A stretch of 64,000 nt of DNA from the NCBI GenBank assembly GCA_002163135.1, contig MAAN01000041.1, positions 1 to 64,000 of the forward strand. Reading direction: 5' to 3'. The notes beneath the pieces were generated by a model. The model saw only the letters and a program-made list of their open reading frames with translations, ran no database searches and was not told the DNA's origin. This document shows, piece by piece, positions 43,007 through 52,185 of this stretch (the stretch's first letter is position 1; each line of letters opens with the position of its first letter). This stretch comes from Alphaproteobacteria bacterium 46_93_T64. GTDB taxonomy: Bacteria > Pseudomonadota > Alphaproteobacteria > Sneathiellales > Sneathiellaceae. Both the position numbers and the translations under genes were made by a program.

Positions 43007-44869
43007 CTAATTACGTGTTGCAGCAGCTAATTTAGCTGCTTTTTCTGTATCATACCACCAGCTATGCAGCGCGGCGCGGTCATAACCGGGTTTCGGCGCT
43101 TTAGGGCGCCCGAATTTATCCCAGTAGGCGACAAAATGACTTGCTTTAAACCACTGGGGGATCGTGTAGTGAGATGTCATTAAAATTCGATCGAGCACGC
43201 GTGTCGCGGTTTTTAGCTCATCCCGGTTTGTTGCTTTCAAGATCTGCTCAATACTGTCGTCGATAGCAGCGTTTTTAACGCCCGCGATATTAAGACCACC
43301 GGTGGTATCCGCGGATTTCGATCCCCACCAGTTTCTTAGCTCAACACCGGGAAAGGCGGGTTGAGAAAAACGGCGCGAGGTGATGTCAAAGTCAAACTCC
43401 TGCAATCTGTTTTGCCAGCTTGCCGCATCCATAATTCGGATTTTTGCGTCGATACCGACACGTTCAAGGTTGCGAATGAACGGATTTATTATGCGCGTAA
43501 ATGATTTATTGTAGAGCAAAAACTCAATCTTCATTTGAACGCCATTCCCATTTACCAGCTTTTTATTCTTAATCGTCCATCCTGCGCTTTTTAAATCGGT
43601 GAGAGCCGCCCGAATTGATTTTCTGATTTTTCCGCTTCCATTGGTGATCTGCGGAACGAACGCATGACCAAAGGCAGCACTTGGGATTTCTCTTTTCCAC
43701 TTATTAAGCAGGATCATTTCTTCAGATGACGGACTACCTTCGGCACTCATTTTCGAATTTTCAAAGGTAGAGGTTAAGCGTTCATAGCTATTGTAAAACA
43801 GGTTTTTATTCGTCCATTCATAATCAAACATAAGGCCTATGGCGCGGCGAACCCGAATGTCTTTGAATTTCTCGCGGCGGGTATTAAAGAAAAATGCCTG
43901 ATAACCGGTGAGGGAGGTGTCTTTTAAGACATCCTTGATGATGAAGCCCTTGTCGAATGCCGGTTTGCCGACATATTCAGTTGCCCAGCTTCTAGAAGTG
44001 AACTCTTCGCGGAAGTCATATTCTCCCGCGAAGAACGCCTCAAGTGCCACGGTATTATCTCGATAATAATCAATTTGAATGCGATCAAAATTGTAGCGAC
44101 CAACGTGAACAGGTAATTTTTCAGCCCAATGGTTTTTCACACGCTCGTAGGTAACAGCCCTACCCGGTTGTACTTTCGTAATTTTGTAGGGACCGGAACC
44201 GAGCAATGGTGTCATGGTTGTCTTATTAAATGGTCTGTCTTTAAATGAGGCTTCGGAGAGGATTGGCATTTGGCCAATTTGTAGGGCAAGCCCTCGCGTG
44301 CGGGCGCCTTTTTTAAAGTCAAACCGGATGCTGCTGGTCTCCGGAATGGTGGGAGGGAGGACATCTTGAAAACGAAGACGATAACGCGGGTGCCCTTCTT
44401 TTTTTAGAGTGTTGAAACTGTAGACGATGTCCGCAGCTGTTATAGGGCTTCCGTCATGAAAAGTTGGCCCCTGCCGTAAATGGAATGTCACCCATTGACC
44501 GGCTTCATCGACGGTAACTTCTTTCGCGGCGAGCCCATAGACTGCATCAGGCTCATCATGGGCACGGGTCATCAAGCTGGCGTAATTAAAAGAAAGGTCT
44601 CCTCCTGCATCTGCGTTGACCACGTCATACAGACCTTTAAGGATGAACGGGTTGAGGCTGTCAAAACTGTTTAGATTTCGAAGCCGAATGGTCCCGCCTT
44701 TAGGGGCCTCTGGATTAACAAAATCAAATTGATGGAAGTCATTGTTGTATTTCAAATCCCCAAAAGTCGAGAGACCATGGGTGCGGTATTCTCCTGCCAC
44801 TGCGATATGTGTGTAGTTCACACAAAATCCGATTAAACCGCACAGAAGAATTTTCCTTCCAACTCCCAT
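43007..44869 (-). CDS. Peptide-binding protein (YejA-like, second copy)
   Basis: A 620-residue periplasmic binding protein of SBP family 5. ATG 44869 is preferred because GGGGA stands 8 bases before it; in-frame ATG 44878 and TTG 44884 have no good site. Signal peptide ends at I-A-V-A-G. Family features are H-G-L-S-T-F-G-D-L-K-Y, N-P-E-A-P-K-G-G, F-H-D-G-S-P-I-T-A-D-D-I-V and W-W. It is a diverged tandem duplicate of the next gene upstream (44886). Two binding proteins could give one transporter a wider peptide range. Confidence 0.9.
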   Translation of the reverse strand: MGVGRKILLCGLIGFCVNYTHIAVAGEYRTHGLSTFGDLKYNNDFHQFDFVNPEAPKGGTIRLRNLNSFDSLNPFILKGLYDVVNADAGGDLSFNYASLMTRAHDEPDAVYGLAAKEVTVDEAGQWVTFHLRQGPTFHDGSPITAADIVYSFNTLKKEGHPRYRLRFQDVLPPTIPETSSIRFDFKKGARTRGLALQIGQMPILSEASFKDRPFNKTTMTPLLGSGPYKITKVQPGRAVTYERVKNHWAEKLPVHVGRYNFDRIQIDYYRDNTVALEAFFAGEYDFREEFTSRSWATEYVGKPAFDKGFIIKDVLKDTSLTGYQAFFFNTRREKFKDIRVRRAIGLMFDYEWTNKNLFYNSYERLTSTFENSKMSAEGSPSSEEMILLNKWKREIPSAAFGHAFVPQITNGSGKIRKSIRAALTDLKSAGWTIKNKKLVNGNGVQMKIEFLLYNKSFTRIINPFIRNLERVGIDAKIRIMDAASWQNRLQEFDFDITSRRFSQPAFPGVELRNWWGSKSADTTGGLNIAGVKNAAIDDSIEQILKATNRDELKTATRVLDRILMTSHYTIPQWFKASHFVAYWDKFGRPKAPKPGYDRAALHSWWYDTEKAAKLAAATRN

Positions 44870-44885
44870 TAATTCCATCCCCAAA

Positions 44886-46739
44886 TTAATTTGAATTCTT
44901 AAGAGAGTTCAGTTTTTCTTTAAGTTCTCTTTCTTTTGCGCTTTCAACCCACCATGCCGTTATATCTGTTCCTTGGCTGGGTGTGATATCAGTCTTACCA
45001 AACTTGTTCCAATAAGCGATACGTTCAAACGCAGATGTGTATTGAGGGATAATATAAAAACTCCAACTGAGTACCCGGTCTAACGCTCTGACAATTGGCT
45101 TCAAGTCTTCATATGTTGGGGCGGCAATCAATTTTTCGATTAACTCATCGATTGCAGGATTATCGATACCCATTAAGTTTCTGCTACCAGGGCGATTTCC
45201 AGCAGCGCTTCCCCAAAATTCACGTTGCTCATTTCCGGGGCTGCTAGATTGGGCAAAGCCAGAAGTTACAATATCAAAATCGTAATTTCGAAGACGTTCT
45301 GTATATTGAGCCGTGTCAACAACACGAGATTTCGCGGTTACGCCCAGTTTTTCCAAATTTTTAATGAACGGACCGGCAACCCGAAGGCTGTTGGGATCAT
45401 ACATGAGGAATTCGATGATGAGTGGTTTGCCGGTATTCGGATCGATGAGTTTGCCGCCTTCAACTTTCCATCCTGCGGCTTTCAGAATTTTCTTCGCTGC
45501 ACGAAGTGGTTTCCGGTCTCTGCCGCTTCCGTCCGTAACGGGGGGCTCATAGGCTGGACCAAATACTCTTTCAGGAACCCTGCCGCGATAGGTTTCCAAA
45601 AGTGCAAGCTCGGCTCCTGTAGGTGCATCTTTTGCGGCCATGACTGAATTATAGAAGTAGCTGTTGGTTCTTTTGTATTGATTGTAGAAAATATTCTTGT
45701 TCAGCCATTCAAAGTCGAAGGCATAGGCAAGTGCTTCACGCAGTGCGGGATCCTTGAACTTATCCTTTCGAAGATTATAAACGTAGCCTTGTTGACCTGC
45801 AGGAGAGTTGCTTGGAATGTTTTCTTTAACAACCAGTCCATTTGTTAACGCAGGAAAATCATAGCCAGTCGCCCAGTTTTTAGCACTATTCTCGGCTCTA
45901 AAATCATACTCTCCGGCTTTAAAGGCCTCTAACAGAACAGATGTGTCACGGTAGAAATCATAGCGCATGGTTTGAAAGTTATAACGGCCTTTGTTGATCG
46001 GGAGGTCTTTGCCCCAATAGTCCGCCACTCGTTCGTATGTAATAAATCGATTGGCTTCGAATTCCTTGACCTTGTAGGGGCCGGAACCGAGGATCGGGGT
46101 CAACGTTGTTTCTGAAAAATCCCGATTTTCAAAATGCTTTTTAGAGAGCACGGGGAGAAGCTGTCCAACTATTTGAGGAAGTTCCCTATTTGGCGGGCCG
46201 GTGAATACAAATTTGATCCGCTTGGGGCCCATAGGGATGGCGTCTTTCACATCCGCATAATAATACCGGAAGAGAGGGCGACCCTTTTCCTTGACCATTT
46301 TCAAGCTGAAGACGAGATCGTCTGATGTAATAGGCGTGCCGTCATGAAAGCTTGCTTCAGCGCGCAAGTTATAGATGGCAAAACTTAGATCTTCGGCAAC
46401 CTCAACACTCTCGGCAACCAATCCATATTCTGCACTGGGAGAGTCGCTTGGCTGCGCCATCAGTGTCTCAAAGGTCAAACTGATGCCGGACGCAATGTTT
46501 CCTTTGGGTATATACGGGTTCAAATTGTCAAATCCGCCGCGAGCCGACAACTTGATCGCACCGCCTTTTGGAGCGTTTGGATTGACGTAGTCAAGGTGTG
46601 TGAAGTCTGGCCCGTATTTTAGGGGGCCTGCTAAAGACAAACCATGAGATTTGGTCGTTTTGACCTCATCAGAAAGGGCGAAGTTCGTGCCGGATAGCAA
46701 CGCAACGCAGAGAGTGGCCGCAGCCGTCAGAAGTTTCAT
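44886..46739 (-). CDS. yejA: Peptide-binding protein (YejA-like, first copy)
   Basis: A 617-residue periplasmic binding protein, SBP family 5, with signal peptide ending near N-F-A-L-S. It has H-G-L-S-L-A-G-P-L-K-Y, N-P-N-A-P-K-G-G and F-H-D-G-T-P-I-T. It is the first gene of the five-gene transport operon and resembles its neighbour at 43007 along the whole length. Two inverted repeats upstream (46756-46777 and 46788-46800) may regulate it. Confidence 0.9.
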   Translation of the reverse strand: MKLLTAAATLCVALLSGTNFALSDEVKTTKSHGLSLAGPLKYGPDFTHLDYVNPNAPKGGAIKLSARGGFDNLNPYIPKGNIASGISLTFETLMAQPSDSPSAEYGLVAESVEVAEDLSFAIYNLRAEASFHDGTPITSDDLVFSLKMVKEKGRPLFRYYYADVKDAIPMGPKRIKFVFTGPPNRELPQIVGQLLPVLSKKHFENRDFSETTLTPILGSGPYKVKEFEANRFITYERVADYWGKDLPINKGRYNFQTMRYDFYRDTSVLLEAFKAGEYDFRAENSAKNWATGYDFPALTNGLVVKENIPSNSPAGQQGYVYNLRKDKFKDPALREALAYAFDFEWLNKNIFYNQYKRTNSYFYNSVMAAKDAPTGAELALLETYRGRVPERVFGPAYEPPVTDGSGRDRKPLRAAKKILKAAGWKVEGGKLIDPNTGKPLIIEFLMYDPNSLRVAGPFIKNLEKLGVTAKSRVVDTAQYTERLRNYDFDIVTSGFAQSSSPGNEQREFWGSAAGNRPGSRNLMGIDNPAIDELIEKLIAAPTYEDLKPIVRALDRVLSWSFYIIPQYTSAFERIAYWNKFGKTDITPSQGTDITAWWVESAKERELKEKLNSLKNSN

Positions 46740-46755
46740 TTTTCCCCTGTCAGTT

Positions 46756-46800
46756 CTTGACTTAATTGTATGTCAAGATGGGGTTAAATGTCTAAGACAT
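46756..46800. promoter_or_regulatory. Two inverted repeats upstream of the Yej-type operon
   Basis: CTTGAC (46756-46761) / GTCAAG (46772-46777), and a 13-base palindrome ATGTCT-A-AGACAT (46788-46800). Both lie within 65 bases of the operon start at 46739 and after the hisN-like gene's end on the other side is excluded, so they are likely operator sites. Confidence 0.4.
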
Positions 46801-46825
46801 CAAGAATTATTCAAAAATATGTGTC

Positions 46826-47608
46826 TTAAGTTGACTTCAGGTGGGCAAGTGCGTCGGTATGAAGGCTTTCGTTTCCTGCTGCCAGCACGTAACCCGGATT
46901 GGTAAGGGTCAAAGGATTGCCATCCCAATCAGTAATTGTCCCGCCAGCGTATTGAACAACGGGCACAAGGGCGCAATAATCAAACGGCTTCATATCCGCA
47001 TCTGCTACCACGTCGACAAAACCGTGTGCGAGCAAGCCAAAGGCATAGCTATCGTAACCAAAACGAACACGTTTTACGTTGTCGCAGAGTTTTCTATAAT
47101 CATCTCCGCGGTCGCATTTAAGAAGCTCAATCCCATAGGAATAGAGAGAGGCATCTGTTACAGCGGTAACGTCTTCGTTTGTTGAAAGCTGCTTGCCGTT
47201 TAGCGTGGTTGTGCCATTCGCACCAACCCAGCGTTCGTTTGCGATCGGTTGATCAACAACACCCATGATCGGAACGCCATTGCGGCAGAGGCCAACCAAT
47301 ATTGCAAACGTTGGAGCGCCGGAAATAAAGGAGTGTGTGCCGTCAATTGGATCAAGTACCCACACATATTCCGCGTCTGTTCTAACCTGCCCGTGTTCTT
47401 CGCCATATATACCATGATCAGGATATTGAGCTTCGATGATTTGGCGCATCGCCATTTCAGCGTTCTGATCCGCAATGGTCACCGGGCTGGCATCGTCTTT
47501 ACTAACAATGTCAATTTTTTGCCGGAAAAGCGGGCGAATAATCTCGCCGGCCGCATCTGCGAGCCGGTTGGCGAGATCAATAAACTCAGTGGGGCAAATT
47601 TCACTCAT
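46826..47608 (-). CDS. hisN: Inositol monophosphatase family, probable histidinol-phosphatase
   Basis: A 260-residue Mg-dependent phosphatase. Motifs are T-I-A-D-Q-N-A-E, Y-G-E-E-H-G, W-V-L-D-P-I-D-G-T-H-S-F and the C-terminal M-K-P-F-D-Y-C-A. The D-P-I-D-G-T-H-S-F-I-S-G variant is typical of the histidinol-phosphatase (HisN) branch, the eighth or ninth step of histidine synthesis. No other his genes are near. A general inositol or sugar phosphatase role is the alternative. It is 17 bases downstream of the cytochrome c gene. Confidence 0.8.
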   Translation of the reverse strand: MSEICPTEFIDLANRLADAAGEIIRPLFRQKIDIVSKDDASPVTIADQNAEMAMRQIIEAQYPDHGIYGEEHGQVRTDAEYVWVLDPIDGTHSFISGAPTFAILVGLCRNGVPIMGVVDQPIANERWVGANGTTTLNGKQLSTNEDVTAVTDASLYSYGIELLKCDRGDDYRKLCDNVKRVRFGYDSYAFGLLAHGFVDVVADADMKPFDYCALVPVVQYAGGTITDWDGNPLTLTNPGYVLAAGNESLHTDALAHLKST

Positions 47609-47625
47609 TGGGCAAATAAACTCTG

Positions 47626-48174
47626 TTAGTTCGCAGCAGGGAGTGGAAGTGCGCTTGAACCTAGCGTCCGAAGGAATGCAATTAGATTTGCACGATCCGT
47701 TGGTTTTTTAATGCCAGCAAACGACATTTTGGTCCCTTTGATGAAGCTTTTCGGCTTCGTCAGGAATGCGTTCAAATCCTCATATGACCAGTCGCCACCT
47801 TTTTCCATAAGGGCGCCTGAGTATGAAAAGCCAGCGCTTGCGCCTTTTGCTTTGCCAACAATTGCATAAAGATTGGGGCCAATTTTATTAGCGCCGCCTT
47901 CTTCTGTCGTGTGACACGAGCCACACTTTTTGAAGACTTTGGATCCTTTTGCGGGATCTGCTGCTGCGAGAAGTACGCCAAGGGACGGTCCTTCTGCTAC
48001 TGCTGCAGGGGCCGCGCCATCACTTGCTGCCACTGTTCCTGTATCAATCGCATACGCGGCTTTCTCAGGGGCAGTCGGGTGAACGGCGATATTGGCGATT
48101 TCGTTGACCGCTACAACAAGAAGGGCACCTGCAAGTACTGCACCGGCAATTTTGTTTAGCTCGAAATTATTCAT
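47626..48174 (-). CDS. cycM: Membrane-anchored cytochrome c (CycM-like)
   Basis: A 182-residue protein with an N-terminal membrane helix (about 9-28), an Ala/Pro-rich linker and a cytochrome c2-like domain. Heme site is C84-G-S-C87-H88; the Met ligand is in G-T-K-M-S-F-A-G. CycM-type proteins carry electrons from the bc1 complex to the aa3 oxidase in alphaproteobacteria. It is divergent from kdsB, the gene order seen in many members of the class. Confidence 0.88.
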   Translation of the reverse strand: MNNFELNKIAGAVLAGALLVVAVNEIANIAVHPTAPEKAAYAIDTGTVAASDGAAPAAVAEGPSLGVLLAAADPAKGSKVFKKCGSCHTTEEGGANKIGPNLYAIVGKAKGASAGFSYSGALMEKGGDWSYEDLNAFLTKPKSFIKGTKMSFAGIKKPTDRANLIAFLRTLGSSALPLPAAN

Positions 48175-48341
48175 TGCTTACCTCAGCTCATATATTCTGG
48201 GCGTAGCTCTACCAAACGCAGCAAAAAAAAGCGAGTGGAATTTATCTGCTTTTGCTTCGAAAACGTAAGACGTATAAAAAGAAAGCCAAATTGACACACC
48301 CATTCGGGCATTTTTTATGGATTTTAGGAGTAATTTTCCAC

Positions 48342-49088
48342 ATGTCAGAAGAATTGAAGCCAGTTGTTGTAATTCCTGCGCGTATGGCGTCGACCCGACT
48401 TCCCGGTAAGCCATTGGCTGATATTGGCGGCAAAGCAATGATTGTGCAGGTGCTAGATCGCGCCCGTGAAGCTGATATCGGGCCTGTAATTGTTGCCTGC
48501 GGCGAACAAGAGGTAGCGGATGCGGTGAATTCGGCAGGTGGAAATGCAGTTTTAACGCGAAGTGATCACCCTTCTGGCTCGGACAGAGTATTTGAAGCCG
48601 TAGAAACATTTGACCCTGCGGGGAGATTCGATGCCGTGATTAACTTGCAAGGTGACTTGCCGGGATTGGATCCTCAAGCAATTATTGCGTCCCTTCAGGC
48701 TTTATCTTCAGCAAACGCAGATATTGCGACACTGGTCGCGGAGATTAATGATCCCGATGAACTGGAAGATGAAAATGCCGTGAAAGCAGTCGTCAGTATG
48801 GGGGAAGGTTCAAAAATCGGGCGCGCAGTTTGGTTTAGCCGACTGAAAACTCCGTGGGGGCCAGGTCCACATTATCACCATATCGGAATTTACGCCTACC
48901 GTCGGGCTTCCTTGAAAAAATTTGTAGAATTGCCGCCTTCTCCGTTGGAGCTTCGCGAAAAGCTAGAACAATTACGTGCGTTGGAAGCTGGAATGCGGAT
49001 TGATGCAGCATGCGTTGACACTGTGCCACTTGGTGTTGATACTCCCGAAGACTTGCAGCGTATGCGCGAATTTTTTGCTGCACGCTAA
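48342..49088 (+). CDS. kdsB: 3-deoxy-manno-octulosonate cytidylyltransferase
   Basis: A 248-residue enzyme read from ATG 48342, with TAGGAG 11 bases upstream; an upstream in-frame start (48252) would add 30 residues not seen in the family. It activates Kdo with CTP for lipopolysaccharide synthesis. Signature segments are V-V-V-I-P-A-R-M-A-S-T-R-L-P-G-K-P-L, N-L-Q-G-D-L-P and H-I-G-I-Y-A-Y-R. Followed by pheA in the same direction. Confidence 0.95.
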   Translation: MSEELKPVVVIPARMASTRLPGKPLADIGGKAMIVQVLDRAREADIGPVIVACGEQEVADAVNSAGGNAVLTRSDHPSGSDRVFEAVETFDPAGRFDAVINLQGDLPGLDPQAIIASLQALSSANADIATLVAEINDPDELEDENAVKAVVSMGEGSKIGRAVWFSRLKTPWGPGPHYHHIGIYAYRRASLKKFVELPPSPLELREKLEQLRALEAGMRIDAACVDTVPLGVDTPEDLQRMREFFAAR

Positions 49089-49147
49089 TTGAACCTGTAA
49101 GATCCAACAACTTGAATGATGTAGAATAAAGTAACCGGAAAATAATT

Positions 49148-50008
49148 ATGTCTAACTCCGAACCAGAAAATTTAATTACCTTCCAAGGTGTCCTCGGCGC
49201 GTATGGACATTTGTCCTGCAAAAAAGTCTTTCCGGATATGGAAGCAGTTGCGTGCGAAACCTTTATGGACGCGATTTCTATGGTTCGCGATGAAAAAGCC
49301 AAATACGCAATGATCCCTATTGAAAACTCTCTTGGGGGACGCGTTGCGGATATTCACCATCTACTTCCTGAAAGCGGTCTTTATACAATTGGAGAGCATT
49401 TCCAGCCGGTTCAGCATCAGCTACTTGGTGTAAAAGGTACGAAGCTTACAGATGTTAAGGCGGTACATAGTCATGAACAGGCTTTGTCGCAGTGCCGTAA
49501 CTTCACGCGTGAACTGGGCATCGAACCCCTAATTCATGCAGATACTGCGGGTTCAGCTAAAATGATCGCGGAACTTGGTGATAAATCGCAAGCTTCAATC
49601 GCATCCAGCTTGGCCGGAGAAATCTACGGTCTTGATGTATTGCGCGAGCGAGTTGAAGATCGGCTAGGCAATACAACACGCTTTCTTATTCTATCGCGAG
49701 ATCGCGTTGATCCGGGGCTTAAGAGTGGCCCGTGTATGACGAGTTTTGTATTTCAGGTCCGCAGTCAGCCTGCCGCGCTTTATAAAGCGCTTGGTGGATT
49801 TGCAACAAACGGTGTCAACGTTACCAAGTTGGAAAGTTATATTACGGATGCCAGTTTTGAAGCGGCACAATTCTACATTGATGTAGAAGGGCACCCGGAT
49901 GAGGCACATCTGTCCCGCGCCATCGAGGAATTGCAATTCTTTTCGGCAAAGCTAAAGGTTCTTGGTGTGTATCCTCAAAACCCATATAGAAAAGAATATA
50001 ACGCTTAA
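49148..50008 (+). CDS. pheA: Prephenate dehydratase
   Basis: A 286-residue monofunctional prephenate dehydratase for phenylalanine synthesis. The catalytic domain begins F-Q-G-V-L-G-A-Y-G-H and contains the N-T-T-R-F-L-I-L motif; the C-terminal ACT domain (about 195-280) with K-L-E-S-Y-I binds phenylalanine for feedback control. It stands 59 bases after kdsB, as usual in alphaproteobacteria. Confidence 0.95.
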   Translation: MSNSEPENLITFQGVLGAYGHLSCKKVFPDMEAVACETFMDAISMVRDEKAKYAMIPIENSLGGRVADIHHLLPESGLYTIGEHFQPVQHQLLGVKGTKLTDVKAVHSHEQALSQCRNFTRELGIEPLIHADTAGSAKMIAELGDKSQASIASSLAGEIYGLDVLRERVEDRLGNTTRFLILSRDRVDPGLKSGPCMTSFVFQVRSQPAALYKALGGFATNGVNVTKLESYITDASFEAAQFYIDVEGHPDEAHLSRAIEELQFFSAKLKVLGVYPQNPYRKEYNA

Positions 50009-50088
50009 GGCTTGATCACCTCGATTTTTATACATACAAGCACTATCAAATTTAGGGTCTCGCCGGAATAGGTGAGGTCCACTTTATT

Positions 50089-50667
50089 GTGGGTTCGAAT
50101 TTTATGATAAATGTTTCTGGTACAACACCATTGCAACGCGTCTTTTTATTAGGCGGCGTGATTGCCATGGCAGTTGTTGTAACGGCTTCCAATATATTGG
50201 TTGAAATGCCGATCAACGATTGGCTGACATGGGGGGCGTTGAGTTACCCGTTTGCTTTTTTGGTAACTGATCTGACCAATCGCGCACTGGGCGCGTCAAA
50301 GGCACGTATCGTTGTTTGTGTTGGTTTTGCTGCGGCTGTGATTATGTCACTTCTGTTTGCAGATCCGCGCATTGCTTTGGCATCCGGTTCAGCTTTCTTA
50401 CTGGCACATTTATTGGATATTTTCCTGTTTGATAAATTGCGCCAAGCGGCTTGGTGGAAAGCGCCTCTTTTCTCTTCAGTTATCGCTTCTTTTCTCGACA
50501 CAGTGATTTTCTTCAGCTTGGCATTTGCTGGAACAGGTTTACCGTGGGAAACATGGGCGTTGGGTGATTATGGCATTAAACTCTTTATGGTCGCGGTTTT
50601 GATTTTACCGTTCCGAGGCCTTTTGAAATTCACAGATCCGTTGACTTTGGCAAGTACTGCCCGTTAA
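50089..50667 (+). CDS. VUT-family transporter, probable queuosine precursor carrier
   Basis: A 192-residue inner-membrane protein with about six helices, including T-A-S-N-I-L-V, Y-P-F-A-F-L-V-T-D-L-T-N-R and L-L-D-I-F-L-F-D-K-L. It matches the VUT/YhhQ family that imports 7-cyano- or 7-aminomethyl-7-deazaguanine. GTG 50089 is taken as start; ATG 50104 is the alternative. No preQ1 riboswitch was recognised upstream; only a TCACCT / AGGTGA pair is visible there. Followed by a series of hairpins. Confidence 0.8.
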   Translation: MGSNFMINVSGTTPLQRVFLLGGVIAMAVVVTASNILVEMPINDWLTWGALSYPFAFLVTDLTNRALGASKARIVVCVGFAAAVIMSLLFADPRIALASGSAFLLAHLLDIFLFDKLRQAAWWKAPLFSSVIASFLDTVIFFSLAFAGTGLPWETWALGDYGIKLFMVAVLILPFRGLLKFTDPLTLASTAR

Positions 50668-50686
50668 GGTCTCTTAAGATAAAAAA

Positions 50687-50815
50687 AGGGGCTGTGCGCT
50701 AACACAGCCCTTAGTATGGGAGGAAACGCCCTCTTGCGAGGGCAGTCAGTGTATGTGTGTGCTGACAAAAGATATATTGCACCTGCGAACATCCATCGCA
50801 AGTGCAATTCTTCCT
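50687..50815. other. Cluster of four stem-loops, possible small RNA
   Basis: Four inverted repeats in 130 bases: 50687-50712 (GGGCTGTG / CACAGCCC), 50728-50743 (GCCCTC / GAGGGC, TTGC loop), 50745-50766 (GTCAG / CTGAC) and 50777-50807 (11-bp stem, one mismatch) followed by TTCTTCCTTTTATT. The first, with an A-run before it, looks like a terminator on the minus strand; the last looks like one on the plus strand. The rest of 50668-51055 holds no convincing gene. Confidence 0.5.
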
Positions 50816-51055
50816 TTTATTCTGAATTTTTCTTTAAGAATATTGAATGCTGTTTGTTTGTGCGCGATGACTATTTTTTGCGCAGTGAATGGCTGAAAAT
50901 AAGGCGAATACTTTTGATGGAGTTGTGTGATTTCATCAAAAAAAGCTCCTTGCTTTATAGTTTCCTGTGCGTCTGTATGTGTTTCGTAATATTAGGGTTC
51001 TAGTAACTTGTGCGTTGCGGAATGGAATACTGTTCGCTAGCTGTGCAAAAAAAAA

Positions 51056-51078
51056 CGGCCCCAATACATGCAGGGCCG
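51056..51078 (-). terminator. Terminator of nudC
   Basis: On the minus strand, stem CGGCCC / GGGCCG with an 11-base loop is followed by a run of nine T. It lies 29 bases beyond the nudC stop. Confidence 0.88.
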
Positions 51079-51106
51079 CCTTTCCAAATTCCGTGTCTAT
51101 TTTTGA

Positions 51107-52030
51107 TTATTTTTCTTCTATCCAGGCCTTCGCAAGCTGATGGGCAATCGCCATGGGCGGTGACAATCGCGGTGTCTCGTTTGTCCCCGAACGTTCAATC
51201 ATTGTCACGATTTCGTCGCGAGTGAACCAGCGAGCGTCAGCCAGTTCCTTTTCATCGATCGTGATCTCTTCGCTTAAGGCTTCGGCGAAACAACCGATCA
51301 TCAACGAGGATGGGTATGGCCAAGGCTGAGAGGAGTGATAGCGTACGTCTCCCGTTTTGATGCCGGTCTCTTCAAATACTTCGCGGCGGACGCCTTGTTC
51401 GATTGTCTCTCCAGGTTCAATAAATCCGGCCAGCGCCGAATATTGCTGCTTAGGGAAGTTATGACCGGTTCCCAAAAGACATTTGTCGCCCATCGTCACC
51501 ATCATAATGGCAACCGGATCGGTTCTCGGGAAATGAGGCGCGTTGCAGGATTCGTTTGTGCATTTGCGTGAGTAGCCAAGTTCCTGAATTGCAGATTTGC
51601 TGCCGCAGACGGAACAGAAGCCGTGATTGTCATGCCAAGCTACCATGGAACGTGCCTGCGCAAGGGCGCCGGCCTCACCTGGGCGAAGTTGAGCCGAGAC
51701 CGATCTCACATCAATGAATTTCCCCCAATCAGAGTTTGGGAGTTGTTTCGGGTTTTCAATCGAGGATACATCGACCGCGAAATGGCATGAAAAGTCTGCG
51801 ATCCCGAGGAAAATCAGATTTGCGCCGTCATCCAGATACGACTGGATATCAGTAGCGCCCCGCCAATCAATGCAAGGGCCACCGGGTAGATCAATGAGCG
51901 CCTTTTGCCGGTGCATGGGCAGAAAGCGGCTGGAAGGATCTTTGAGTTTTTCCGCTAACCAGTTGGCGTCGTTGCGCAAATGGGCGGCCCGGTCAAACCT
52001 GTTGCCGGTAAATACGAGAGGTTTTGTCAT
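51107..52030 (-). CDS. nudC: NAD(H) pyrophosphatase
   Basis: A 307-residue enzyme from ATG 52030; the only longer in-frame start is a TTG at 52075. A NudC N-terminal domain is followed by a four-Cys zinc ribbon (C-S-V-C-G and C-T-N-E-S-C), the Nudix box G-F-I-E-P-G-E-T-I-E-Q-G-V-R-R-E-V-F-E-E, and the NudC-specific S-Q-P-W-P-Y-P-S-S. It cleaves NADH to NMNH and AMP and can remove NAD caps from RNA. Single gene with its own terminator. Confidence 0.94.
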   Translation of the reverse strand: MTKPLVFTGNRFDRAAHLRNDANWLAEKLKDPSSRFLPMHRQKALIDLPGGPCIDWRGATDIQSYLDDGANLIFLGIADFSCHFAVDVSSIENPKQLPNSDWGKFIDVRSVSAQLRPGEAGALAQARSMVAWHDNHGFCSVCGSKSAIQELGYSRKCTNESCNAPHFPRTDPVAIMMVTMGDKCLLGTGHNFPKQQYSALAGFIEPGETIEQGVRREVFEETGIKTGDVRYHSSQPWPYPSSLMIGCFAEALSEEITIDEKELADARWFTRDEIVTMIERSGTNETPRLSPPMAIAHQLAKAWIEEK

Positions 52031-52149
52031 GATTTGCAAATTCTTACACAACTTTAATGCGCTGGCAATCGTCAAGGGTGTTTGTACGACGGAAATTCGT
52101 GCCAGTTTGTAGAAATATCAATAATTCGAGGCAAAAGTAGATTAAAGGG

Positions 52150-52178
52150 TTGCAACTTGTCGGAACATATCAGATATA
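52150..52178 (+). promoter_or_regulatory. Promoter of ffs
   Basis: TTGCAA (52150-52155) and GATATA (52173-52178) spaced by 17 bases, directly before the SRP RNA. Confidence 0.55.
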
Positions 52179-52185
52179 AGCGGTG

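Noticed and set aside
48252-48341. 30-residue N-terminal extension of KdsB
   Set aside because: Basic, unlike the family; the ATG at 48342 has a ribosome site and fits known KdsB starts.
50009-50088. preQ1 riboswitch before the queuosine-precursor-type transporter
   Set aside because: I looked for the C-rich loop and A-rich tail of preQ1 elements and did not find them; only a weak TCACCT/AGGTGA pairing is present.
50716-51003. 95-residue open frame after the VUT transporter
   Set aside because: No ribosome site, unusual Cys/Phe-rich composition, and its start lies within the series of hairpins. Better explained as non-coding DNA.
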